From assembly GCF_027409185.1 (NCBI RefSeq), contig NC_084478.1, forward strand, positions 82,195,624 to 82,259,623: a stretch of 64,000 bases of DNA. The letters are read 5' to 3'. Origin of the DNA: Cynocephalus volans. Taxonomy: Eukaryota; Chordata; Mammalia; Dermoptera; Cynocephalidae. The notes below the pieces were generated by a model. It saw nothing but the letters and a program-made list of their open reading frames with translations, did not search any database and was not told the origin of the DNA. The position numbers were made by a program, and so were the translations under genes. This document shows positions 43,771 through 56,200 of the stretch, in pieces; the stretch's first letter is position 1, and each line of letters begins with the position of its first letter.

Positions 43771-46700
43771 TTTTGTTATTTTTTAATTTAAAATACACAC
43801 AACATAGAATTTACCACCTAAACAGTTTTAAGTGTACAGTTCAGTGTTATTAAATACATTCATAATATTGTGCAATTATCACCACCATTTGTCTCCATAA
43901 CACTTTTCATCTTGTAAAACCTAAATTCTATACCCACCAGACAATAACTCCACATTCTCTCCTCCCACAGCCCCTGGAAACCACCATTCTACGTTGTTTC
44001 TATGATTTTGACTGTTTTACGTATCTCATATAAGTGAAATCACACAGTATTTGTCTTTTTGTGATGAGTTCATTTTACTTAGCGCAACATCCTTAAGGTT
44101 AATCCCTGTTGTAGCACGTTGTAGAATCTCCTTCCTTTTTGCATCTGAATAATATTCCATTGTATGGATGTACCACATTTTTTTATCCATCAATGGACAC
44201 TTGAGTTCCTTCCATGTTTTAGCTATTGTGAATAATGCTACTATGAACATGGGCACCGATATCTCTTTGATACTCTGCTTTCCATTTGGGGAGGGTATAC
44301 CCAGAAGAGGGATTGCTGGATCATATGGTAATTGTATTGCTAACATTTTGAGGAACCACCATACTGTTTTCAGCAGTGCCTATACAATTTTACATTCCTG
44401 TCAACAGTACAAAAGAGTTCTAGTTTCTCGACATCCTTGCCATCAGTTACTATTATTATTTAAAGCAGCCTTCCTAATGGGTGTAAGGTGGTGTCTCATT
44501 GTTGTTTGATTTGCATTTCCCTAATGAGTAGTGATGTTGAGCATTTTTTCATGTACTTATTGGCCATTTGTATATATCTTTTTAGAAATGTCTATTCAAA
44601 TCTTTTGTCCATTTTTTAATTAGGTCTTTTGCAATTTGGTTGTTGAGTTCTCTATGTTTTCTGGATATTAATTCCTTATCAGATATATAATTTGCAAATA
44701 TTTTCTCCCATTCCATGGGTTGCCCTTTTATGCTTTATATTGTCTTTTCATGCACAAAATTTCTAAATTTTCACGAAGTTCAACTTGTTTATTCTTTTCT
44801 TTTGTTGCCTATGTTTTTAGTGTCATATCCAAAAAATCATTGCCAAATCCAATGTTGTGAAGCTTTTGGCCTATGTCTTTTTCTAAGAGTTTCATAGTTT
44901 TAAGTCTTACATTTAAGTTTTTGATTCATTTTAAGTTAGTTTTTGTACGTGGTGTTAGATAAGGGCCCAACTTCATTTTGCACATGTGGATATCTAGTGT
45001 TCCCAACATCAGTTATTGAAAAGATTGTTCTTTCCTCTTTAAACAGTCTTTGCACCCTTGTCAAAAGTCATTTGACAACATATACAAGGGTTTATTTGTG
45101 GGCTCTCTATTCTAGTCCACCAGACTATATATCTGTCTTTATGCCAGCATCACATTGTTTTAATTAATGTAACATTGTAGTAACTTTTGAAATCTCAAAG
45201 CATGAATCCTACAGCTTTGCTCTTCATTTTCAAGTTTGTTTTGACTATTGGAATCACTTGAGATTCCATATGAATTTTAGGATGAGTTTTTCTATTTCTG
45301 CAAGGAACGTCATTGTGATTTTGGTAGGGATTGCATTAAATCTGTAGATTGTTTGGGGTTGTATTGACATCTTACAATATTAAGTCTTCCAACCCATAAA
45401 AATGAGATATCTTTCCATTTATTAATTCTTCTTAAAATTATTTCAGCATTTCTTTTTTCTCTGTGCCCAAGTCATTTACCTCCTTGATTAAGGTGTTTTA
45501 TTCTTTTGGATATGTTTATAAGTAGAACTGTTTTCTTAATATCCTTTTAGGATTGTTCATTAGTGGTATATAGAAACACAAGTGATTTTGCTTGTTGATC
45601 TTTTAACCTGCAACTTTGCTAAATTTACTTATTAGCTCTAATATCTTTCTTGTGGATTGCTTTGGATATTCTGTATATAAGATCATGTCATCTGTGAATA
45701 GAGATAGTTTTACTTCTTTCCTCCAACTGGATGCCTTTTATTTCTTTTTCTAGCCTAATTGCTTTGGCTAGGACTTCTAGAATAGTGTACACTCTTGAGT
45801 AACAGGTAAAAGTGGATATCCTTTTCTTGTTCCTGGTCTTTGGAGGAAAGCTTTTACTATTGAGTATGATGCTAGCTGTGTGATTTTTATAAACACCCTT
45901 TATCATGTTCAGGAAGTTTCATTCTATTCCTAGTTTGTTGAGTGTTTTTATCATCAAAGGGTGTTGGATTTCCTGCATCAATTAACATGATCATGTGTTT
46001 TTCCCCCTTTGTTCTATTAATGAGGTTTATTATATTGATTGATTTTTGTATGTTGAACCACCCTTGCAGTCCTGGAAAAAATCTCACCTAGTCATGGGGT
46101 ATAGTCCTGTTAGTATGACATAGGATTCAGTGTCCTAGAATACTGTGAGGATATTTGTGTGTCTATATTCATAAAGGATATTGGTCTGTAGTTTTGTCAT
46201 TTTTCCCCCATATGCTGGCCTCATAGAATGAGTTAGAAAGTACTCAATTTCCTTATTTTTTTGGAAGACTTTGAAAAATATTGGTGTTAATTCTTTAAAT
46301 GTCTGGTAGAATTCAGCAGTGAAATCATCTGGTCCTAAACTTTTCTTTGTTGGAAAGTTTTGAATCACTGATCCAATCTCTGTTATAGTTTCATTGAGAT
46401 TTACTATGGCTTTGTTTTTAAATTAGTTTTATTGTTGTTGTTGTTGTTGTTGTTGTTGTTATTATTATTATTAATTATTATTATTGGGTGTCTGGCCAGC
46501 ACAGGGATCTAAACCCTCAACCTTCATGTTATCAGCAGCATGCTCTCGCAAGTGAGCTAACCAGCTAGCCCTTCTATTGCTTATCAAGTCAGCTTTTATA
46601 ATTTTTATGTTTCTAGAAATTTGTCTAGTTTAGGTTATCTAACATTGGTGTACAATTGTTCATACTATTTTTTACAATCCTTTTTATTTCTGTGAGGTTA

Positions 46701-48289
46701 ACAGTAATGTCCTGGTTTCATTTCTGATCTTAGTTACTCCTGTCTTTTTTTGTTTTTCTTGGTCAGTCTAACCAAAGTATTGTCAATTTTGTTTATTTTT
46801 TCAAAGAACTGTCATCTCCACTCTAATCTTCGTTATTTCCTTCCTTCTTCTAGCTTTGGGTTTTTTGTTTGTTTGTTTGTTTTTTGCCCTGCTTTTTTCA
46901 GCTCTGCAACATTTAAAGCTAGGGTACTGATTTGAGATATAACGTCCTTTTTGATATAGGCCTTTATAGCTATAAATTCCTTCCTGAGTACTGCATTTAC
47001 TGTATCCCACAGGTTTCATTTTGTTCTGTTGTCATTTTGAATTGTCTCAAAGTATTTTCTAATTTCTCCTGTGCTTTTTCTTTTTTGCCCCATTGGCTGT
47101 TTAAGAGTGTGCTGTTTACTTCCACATATTTGTGAATATTACTTTCTCCTTTTATTAATAATTTCTGGCTTTATTCCATTGTGGTCAGAATGGACACTTT
47201 GTAGGATTTCATAATTGTTAAACATATTGAGACCTGTTTTATGGCCAAACATATGGACTATCCTGGAGAACGTTCCACATACTCTTGTGAAGTATGTGTA
47301 CTCTGCTGTTGTTACCTGGAGTGTTCTATGTATGTTACATTTAGTTGGTTTGTACTGTTGTTCAAATCTTCTATTTCCTTTTCTTTCTTCTGTCCAATTG
47401 CTCTATCCCTGATTAAAAGTAGGGTGTTGAAGTCTCCAATGATTATTTTAGAGCTGATCATTTGTGCCTTCACTCTGTTAATGCTTGCTGCATATATTTT
47501 GGGGCTCTGTAGTTTGAAGAATACATGACTATACTTGTTATATATGTTTCATGAAATGGGCTTTATCAAAATACAATGATGTAATGATCTCCTTTGTCTT
47601 GTAACAATGTTTTTACATAATGTCTGTTTTTGTCTGGTATCAGTATAGTCACTTCAGCTCTCTTTGGTGTTGCCACTTACATGGAATGTCTTTTTCCATT
47701 CTTCCCCTGTCAGCCTAGTTGTGTCCTTAGAACTAAAGTCAGACTCTTTTAGACAATGGATACTTGTCACTGTTTTTTTTTTTTGTTGTTTTAAAAAACC
47801 CATTGTGTTAGTCTCTGTCTTTTAATTGGTGAGTCTATTTCATTTGCATTTAAAGTAATTGCTGCTAAGAAAATATATGAATTTTTGCCATTTTGTTATT
47901 TGTTTTCTATATGCCATATATGTTTTACGTTTTTCAATACCTCCAATACTGCTTTCTTTTCTGTTTGATTTGTTGTTGTTCTTCTTCTTGTGCCATTTTG
48001 CTCTCCTTCTCGTTTCCATTTCCATGTATATTTTTAGTTATTTTCTTAGTGGTTACCATGGGGATTTAAATTAACATCCTAAATAGATAACAATCCAGTT
48101 TGAATTAGTTCTAACTTAAATTAACTTCGATAATACAGCCACTCTCTTCCTATGCAACTCTGTCCCTCCTCTTTCTATTGTTGTTGTCACAAATTAAATA
48201 TTTATGCATTATGTGCCCATTAATGTGCTTTTGTAGTTTAAAAGGATAATGCACATTATTTTTAAGCAGTTTTAGTAATACAAAAATTT
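43771..48289 (-). mobile_element. Old L1, minus strand, interrupted by a SINE
   Basis: Begins with an antisense 3' UTR (acacaacatagaatttacca, then cagcccctggaaaccaccat) and runs leftwards through ORF2, with recognisable decayed pieces at 44,026-44,346 and 45,688-46,368. The SINE at 46,432-46,571 splits it. The end near 48,289 is approximate. Confidence 0.75.
46432..46571 (-). mobile_element. tRNA-Ile-like SINE with TTG/ATT-rich tail
   Basis: The complement starts gggctagctggttagctcac, an A-box-like head, has ctgataacat in the anticodon-loop position and a B-box-like gggtttagatccctgtgctg, and ends ggccagacaccc followed by a tail seen on the plus strand as ttgttgttg and attattatt repeats (46,432-46,485). 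It is a monomeric SINE and a likely relative of 2945-3010. Confidence 0.75.
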
Positions 48290-51200
48290 CAGTAGATGGT
48301 ATAGAAAGTCCTCATATATTTCCTCACCACTGCCAGTTTCTCACACTATTTCTTATGTTAGTGTGGTATATTTGTGAAAACTAATGCACTAATATTGGTA
48401 CATTATTAACTAAAGTCCATAGTTTACTTTAGTGTTCACTCCTTAAGTTGGACATTCTATGGGTTTTGACAAATATCTAATGACATGTATCTCCCATTAC
48501 AGCATTTTACAGACTATTTTCACCCCAAAAGTTCCCTGTGCTCCATCTGTTCATCCTTCTCCCTGAACTTGTCAACCACTTACTGTTAATTGCCTTTTCC
48601 AGAATGTCATAGAGTTTGAATTATACACTATCTAGACTATTCAGATTGGCTTCTTTCACTTAGCAGCATGCATTTAAGGTTCCTCTCATCTTTTCATGGC
48701 TTGATAGCTAATTTAAAATAAAAAACATTGAATTATACTCCATTGTATGGATGTACCACACTGTCTATATCCATTCACCTGCTGAAAGACATTTTGGTTG
48801 CTTCCTAGTTTTGCAGTTACAAATGAATATGCTGTAAACATTGGTGTGCAGGTGTTTTTCGAGCCTATGTATTCATCTCACTTGGGAAAATACCAAGGAA
48901 CAAAATTGCTGGATCATATGATAAGACGGTGTTTAGTTTCATAAGAAAATGTCAAGTTGCCTTCCACTGCCTGTACCATTTTTTATTCCCACTAGCAGTG
49001 AGTGAGAGTTCCTGTTGTTCCACATCCTTGGCAGCATTTGGTGTTGTCATTTTGTGTGTGTGTTTTTGCCATTCTAATAGGTGTGTAGTTGTAGTGCATT
49101 ATTTTAATTTGCAATTCCCTAATGATGTATGATGTTGAGCAAATTTTCATATGCTTATTTGCTATCTGCATATCTTCTTTTCTTAAGTGCCTGTTCAGAT
49201 ATTTTGCTCTTTTAAAAATTGGTTGTTTGTTTTCTTATTTTTGAGTTTTAAGGGTTCTTTGTATATTTTGGATATCAGTTCTTGATCAGATATGTGCTTT
49301 GTGAACATTTTCTTCCAGTCTGTGGCTTGTCATTTCATTTTATGAATAGTGGTTTTTGTAGAGCAAAAGGCTTTAATTTTAGTTATGCCCAATTTATCAG
49401 TTTTTTCTTTCATGGGTTGTGCTATTGGTGTTCTATCTAAAAGTCCCCACCGAGGTCACCTAGATTTTCTCCTGCAACCTCTTCTTTAGTAAAAGGCAAA
49501 AGACTTATTCACTCTGAAGACAAACCAGAGTATCCTATGACATCTTCTAAGAGTTTAAGTGTTAAGCTTTATAGTTAGATCTATGATACATTTTAGTTCA
49601 TTTTTGTGAAAGTCATGAGATTTCTGTCTGGATTGTTTTTGCATATGACTGTCTAGTTGTTTCAGTACCATCTTATAAAAAGACTATCTTATCTCCATTG
49701 AATTACCTTTGCTCCTTTGTCAAAAATAAGTTGACTATATTAGTGTGAATATATTTCTGAGCTTTCTGTTCTGTCCTGTTAATCTATTTGACTATTCTTT
49801 TGGCAATACCACATTGTCTTGCTTACGGTAGCTTTATAGTAAGTCTTGAAGTTGGGTAGTGTTAATCTTCTGACTTTGTACTTCTCAGTCAATATTGTGT
49901 TGACTATTTCGGGTCTTTTGCCTCTTTATATAAAATTCAGAATCAATTTATTGATATCCATAAAAGAATTTGTTGAAATTTCTATTAGAATTGGGTTAAG
50001 TCTATAGATGAAGCCGAGAAGAACTGACATCTTGACAGTATTGATTATTTCTATCCATAGATATAGAATTTTGTCCTATTTATTTAGATCTCCTTTAATT
50101 TCTTTTATCAAGGATTTGTAGTTTTCTTCATATAGATCTTGTACACATTTTTGTTACATTTATGTGTGTTTTGTTTTGGGGGGCTAATGTAAATTATATT
50201 GTGTTTTCAGTGTCCAATTCTTTATTTTGATGTATAAATTTAAGCAATGGACTTTGTCTATTAACCTCATATCCCTCAACCTCTCTATAATCACTTAACA
50301 GTCCAGGAGTTATTTTTGGTTTTTGCTTCTGATTCTCTGGAATTTTCTACATAGACAATTATAACATCACTGAACAAAGAGTTTTATTTCTTCTTTCTCA
50401 ATCCTTTAAAATTATTTTATGTACTTATCTTTCAAATCATGTAAGAAAACCAATAGGAGATACAAACAAAAAATACAGTAATAGTGGCTTCTATATATAC
50501 CTGTGTAGTTACCTTTACCAGTGTTTATTTTTTCATGCCACTTCAAATTACATTCTAACGTCCTTTCATTCCAGCTTGATGTAATCCCTTTAACATTTCT
50601 TCTAGGGCAGGTCTAGTAGTAATGATTTCCTTTAGCTTTTGTTTTCTGGGGATGTCTTAATTTTTCCCCTTATCCTTGAAAGGCAGATAGAGAATTGCCA
50701 GATAGAGAATCCTTCACTTACAAGTTATCTTTCAGCCCTTCAAATAGGTTATCCTACTTCCTTCTGTACTCCATGGTTTCTGATGAAAACTTGCTGTTAA
50801 TCTTATTGATAATCCTAGGTACATGATGACTTGCTTCTTTCTTGCTGTTTTCAAGATTCTCTTTGTCTTCATATTTCAACAATTTGACTATAACTTGTTT
50901 TGGTGTAAATCTCTTTGAGCTTATTCTGTTTGTAGCTTGTTAATCTTATTTGATGTTTGCACTCATCCATCAAATTTGTGATGCTTTCAGCCATTGTTTC
51001 CAAATATTCTCTTTGCCTCTTTCTGTCTTCTTCTTCTAGCACTCTCACAATGCACTTGTTGGTGTGCTTGATGGAGTCCCATCAGCCTCTTAAGCTCTGT
51101 TCATTTTTCTTCATTCTTTTTTCTTTCTGCTCCTTATACAGGATAATTTCAATCACCCTATCTTCGAGTTTTCTGATTCTTTATTCTGCATGCTCAAATA

Positions 51201-52260
51201 CACTGTTGAACTTGCTTACTGAGTTTTTCATTTTTGCTATTGTGCATTTTAGCTCCATAATTTCTATTTGGTCCCTTTTTATATTTTCTATCTCTTTATT
51301 GATATTCATTATTTGGCAAGACATTGTTCTCCTAATTTCCATTAGTCCTTTGTCCATGGCTTCCTGTAGCTCTTCAAACATATTTAAGACAGTTGATTTA
51401 AAGTCTTTGTGCAGTAAGTTCAATGTCTGGGCTTACTCAGAGACACTTTCTGTCAAACTTTTTGTTTTTAATAGACCATACTTTCCTATTTTTCTTTCTA
51501 TGCTTTGTAACTTTTTTTTTGATAACTTGACATTTTAAATATTCTATCATGTTAACTCTGAAAATCAGATTCTTCCCCAACCCCAGGATTTGCTGCTGTC
51601 TATTATTACGGGCTGTGTTCACTATTTGTTTAATGATTTTTCCAAACTATTTTTCATGAACTACTTCTTGTCAGATGTGGTCACTGATGTCTGTATTCTG
51701 TCAGTGTGTGGCCAGTTGCCTAACAGAGTTTCTGTTAAGTGTCTAGAGGCAAAAACAAAACAAAGCACACAAACAAAACGTTCTCTTGGTCTTTGCAGAT
51801 TGACTGAACTGTGACACTCTGTTAAAAAAGCCAGGCCACCTACAATTCTGCCTTAGCCTTCATCTCCTGCTTATATGGAGTCTCAAGATCTGCCAGAGGT
51901 GGAATCCTAGGGTTTTTAAAGTTTTTTTTCTGAGCATGTGTCTGGCCCTGGGCACTTACGTTGTGCTTTGGAACCCCTGTTATATAGGGTAGTTCTTCAA
52001 AGCCCATATTTCCCCAAGTACTTTCCTGCTCTGCTTCCATCCCCCCTGGTTTTTTAGTCTATCTGCTGCTTGTCCAATATGCTGTTTCTTTTCCCAGGCA
52101 ACCAGAGGCAATATATGTCTTCAAATGCCTTTGATAGATGCCACTCAGAAAGCTGTTTCAGCCCGATGAGGGCAAAAAAACAGTCAACTTCTGTTCCAGT
52201 CCCTCTGCAAAGTTCCAGACAGGTTAAAATGCAAAGCCACAATTTTTTGAGATGAAAGGT
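48290..52260 (-). mobile_element. Old L1, minus strand
   Basis: Antisense 3' UTR (taactaaagtccatagttta, tgttcactccttaagttgga), ORF2 C-terminal half to about 50,200, then a segment resembling antisense ORF1 at about 50,550-51,540, where the complement has a coiled-coil-like MNLLHKDFKSTVLNMFEEL. 5' UTR-like sequence follows to 52,260. The middle of ORF2 is missing, so the element is internally deleted. Confidence 0.7.
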
Positions 52261-53229
52261 CTGTATTGACTAGCAAGTCACACCAGGAATGTGGACTGCC
52301 ATCCCCATGGCCACCCCTGAGCTAAAGCATGAGGAATGGCAGGTGGACAAGTAAAATCGCTGCATCATTTTTTTACTGAAATTCAATGGTCTCTTTCTTC
52401 ATTAAACACGCCATTGATTGCTGTAAGTATTTTTTAGGTGCTACAGTGCCCAAAAGGTTGACTCTGTTGGTACTGTGTTTTCCTCAGCTTCAGTGGAGAG
52501 ACCAATTCTTGGTGCTCTGTATGCTATCTATAATACCATTCACATCATCTTTATGACCCACCTTTAGAAGTTACGTAGCATCATTTCGACTTTAGTAATA
52601 AGTCCACCCAGATTCAGGGGAAGGGAACACAAGTTTTACCTCTCAATGGGAAGAGTGTAAGAGTCACATTGTAGAAGAGCATGGGGGATGGAAGTTATCA
52701 TTGTAGCTATTTTTAGAAAATTCAATCTGCCACGATGTGCCTTTTGGTCAAAATTTACATTCTTCTCACCTGCAGTATACACTTACCACCCTTCCTTAGC
52801 CCTCCCAAGGTCAAGTGGATGGTGTAAGATTTCATCATCTAAATTAAGTCCAGTTGAGAATGAGCCTCCATGGAGTGGTTCTTCTAGTACAGTTTTTGTC
52901 AATATGAAGACTTCTGAACTAAAGAGATAAATCACCTGCCACCCACTCTACCTACATACAATGGTTGGACAGGTATAAGATAATATTTATGGACAATCCT
53001 ATTCAAATTTAGGCAAACAAAGAGGCACACAGCTATCACTGGTCCACAGAAATCTTGAAAACCTCTTGGTCACAGGTTGCCCATTACTTGATTTGGCTCA
53101 TTCCTACTCCCCGGAAGTAGGTTTTCTTATGGCTTTTGGCTCCACCCTCTCTCTGGGCTCTTGTTTCCATCCTCCTAGTCATCTTCCCCTTTCCTTAAGA
53201 AAACTAAGTTTGATTGAAACACCGAAAAA
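52261..53229. repeat. Ancient repeat, family not identified
   Basis: No open frame of note. The blocks gaagttacgtagcatcattt, cacccagattcaggggaag, gtcacattgtagaagagcat, caatctgccacgatg and ttggacaggtataagataat recur in the same order, with divergence, between about 59,620 and 60,900. This is therefore a dispersed repeat, possibly an LTR-element internal region or an old L1 5' region. Confidence 0.45.
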
Positions 53230-56200
53230 CAAAAAAACCCCAAAAAACCACCGCTACATGATGTTTTATTTATTTATTTTTAAATTTTTCTTTATTCAAA
53301 ACATTTTATTTTACTTTATTTTTATTGGTTATGAATATTCATGAGGTAGAGAGCAAACTGTCATCACTCATGCCTAAGATGTGATGACCAGATCCATACT
53401 GGCAGCATGCCCATTACTACAAATTGTGGTTATCCTCCCTGTCCTCCACCAAATTATCCCCAACCTCTTTTTATCCCCTTTTCCCCACTCCACTTTCTAG
53501 CCCTAGGTATGTTTTCTCCCTCTGCAAGTCCAGCGCCCCACTGTGGTCTTTCTTTCCTTCCTTCTTTCCCTTCTAGCTCCCACTTATGAGTGAGTACCTA
53601 TGGTAGTTATCCCTGTGTGCTCTGCTTATTTCACTCAAAATAAGTTTCTCCAAGCACATCCATGTTGCTGCAAATGGGAGAATTTCATTCTCTTTTATGG
53701 CAGAGTAGTATTCCATAGTGTACATATAATACGTTTTCCTTATCCAATCATCCATCGATGGACATTTGGGTTGGTTCCATATCTTGGCTATTGTGAACAG
53801 AGCTGCAATGAGCATGGGAGTGCAGGTATCTCTTCAGCATGATTATTTCCATTCCTTTGGGTATATACCCAGAAGTGGGATTGCTGGATCATATGGAAGA
53901 TGTATCTGTAGTTCTTTGAAAAAGCTCCATACTGTTTTCCACAGTGGTTGTACTAATTGACAGCCCCACCCACAGTGTAGGAGTGTTCTCTTCTCTCCAC
54001 ACCCACTCCAGCATTTGTTATTCTCTGTCTTTTTGATTATGGCCAGTCTAACTGGGCTGAGATGATATCTCAGTGTGGTTTTAGTTTGCATTTCCCTGAC
54101 GACGAGTGATGCTGAGCATATTTTCACGGAGCTGTTGACCATTTGTATGTCTTCCTTTGAAAAATATCTATTCAGTTCCTTTGCCCATTTGTTAATGGGT
54201 CTATTTGGTTTTTCCTGTATAATTGTTTGAGTTCCTTGAATATTATGGATATTAATCCCTTGTTAAATGCATAGTTAGCAAATTTTTTCTCCCACTCTGT
54301 AGGTTGTCATTTCATTCTGTTCATTGTTTCCTTTGCTGTGCAGAAGCTTTTTAGCTTGATACAGTCCCATTTGTTTATTTTTTCTTTTGTTGCTTGTGCT
54401 TTCAGGCTCACGTTCATGAAGGCTGTGCCCACACCTATTTCCTGAAGTGTTTCCCTATGTTTTCCCTTAGTAATTTTACAGTTTCATGACTTATACTTAA
54501 ATCTTTAATCCACTTTGAGTTGATTTTAGTATATGATGAGAAATGCATGTCTAGTTTCATTATTCTGCATATGGATATCCAATTGTCCCAGCACTACTTA
54601 TTAAACAGGCAGTCTTTTTCCCAATGTATGTTTTTGTTCCTTTTGTCAAATATCAGATGGCTGTAAACCTAAGGGGTGATTTCTGGGTTCTCTATTCTGC
54701 TCAACTGGTCTAAATATCTATTTTTATGCCAGCATCATGCTGTTTTGCTTACTATACTTTGTAGTATAATTTGAAGTCAGGTACTGTTATGCCTCTAGCT
54801 TTATTTTATTTTATTTTATTTTTTGCTCAGGATTGCTATGGCTATTCAGGGTCTTTTGCTGTCCCATATGAATGTTAAGTTTGTTTTTACCATTTCTGTG
54901 AAGAATGTCATTGGTATTTTCATGGGGATTGAATTGAATCTGTAGATTGTTTTAGATAGTATAGACATTTTCACAATGTTAATTCTTTCAGTCCAGGAGC
55001 ATTGAATGTCTTTCCATTGTTTTGCGCCTTCTTTAATTTCTTTCAATAGTGGTCTGTATTTGCCATTGTAGAGATTTTCTCATCTCCTTGGTTAAATTGA
55101 TTCCTAGGTATTCTATTTTTTGTGACTGGGCTTGCTTTCTTGATTTCTCTTTCTGTTAGCTCATTATTGGAGAATATAAATGCAAGTGATTTGGGGGCAT
55201 TTATTTTGTATCCTGCAACATAACTAAACTTGTTAACCAGCTCTAGGAGGTTTTTGATAGAGTCTAGTTATTTCTATATATACTATTATGTCATCTGCAA
55301 ATAGGGACAGATTGACTTCATCTTTTCCAGTCTGGATGCCCTTTATTTCTTTTCCTTTCCTGATTACTCTGGCTAGTACCTCCAGTACTATATTAAATAG
55401 AAGTGGTGAGAGTGGGCATCCTTGTCTGGTTCCTATTTTTAAGGGAAAAGTCTTCAGTTCATCCGCATTCAGAATGATACTGGTGGTGGGCTTGTCATAG
55501 ATGACTTTAATTGTGTTGAGATACTTTCCTACTATACCTAATTTGTTGAGAGTATCATGAAGGGATGCTGAATTTTGTTGAATGCCTTTTCTGCATCTAT
55601 TGAGATAATCATATGGGTTTTGTCCTTAAGTTTGTTGATGTGATGTATCACATTTATTGACTTTTGTATGTTGAACCATCCTTGCATCCCTGGGATGAAT
55701 CCCACTTGATCATTGTGTATAATTTTTTTTTTTTGATGTGTTGCTGTATTCTGATTGCTAATATTTTGTTGAGGATGTTTGCATCTATGTTCATTAAGCA
55801 TGTTAGCCTGTAATTTTCTTTTTTTGTTGTGTCTTTATCTTGTTTTGGTACCAGGGTTATGTTGGCCTCATAGAATGAGTTTGGGAGAATGGCTTCTGTT
55901 TCAATTTTTTGGAATAGTTTGAGGATAATTGGTATTAATTCCTCTTTAAAGGTTTGATAGAATTCAGCTGTAAAACCATCTGGACCCGGGGTTTTCTTTG
56001 TTGGAAGATTGCTGATTACCACTTCAATCTCGTTGCTTGTGGTGGGTCTGTTCTGGTTTTCTATCCCTTCTTGGTTCAGTCTGTATAGTTTCCATGTGTC
56101 CAGATACTTATGCATATCGTCCAGGTTTTCATTTTTGTTGTCATACATTTGTTTATGATAGTCTCTAATGATTCTTCATATTTCTGTGGTATCAGTTGTA

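Noticed and set aside
46432..46571. A possible tRNA gene
   Set aside because: The tRNA-like head has a decayed stem pattern and a long repetitive tail, and sits inside an L1; it is a SINE.
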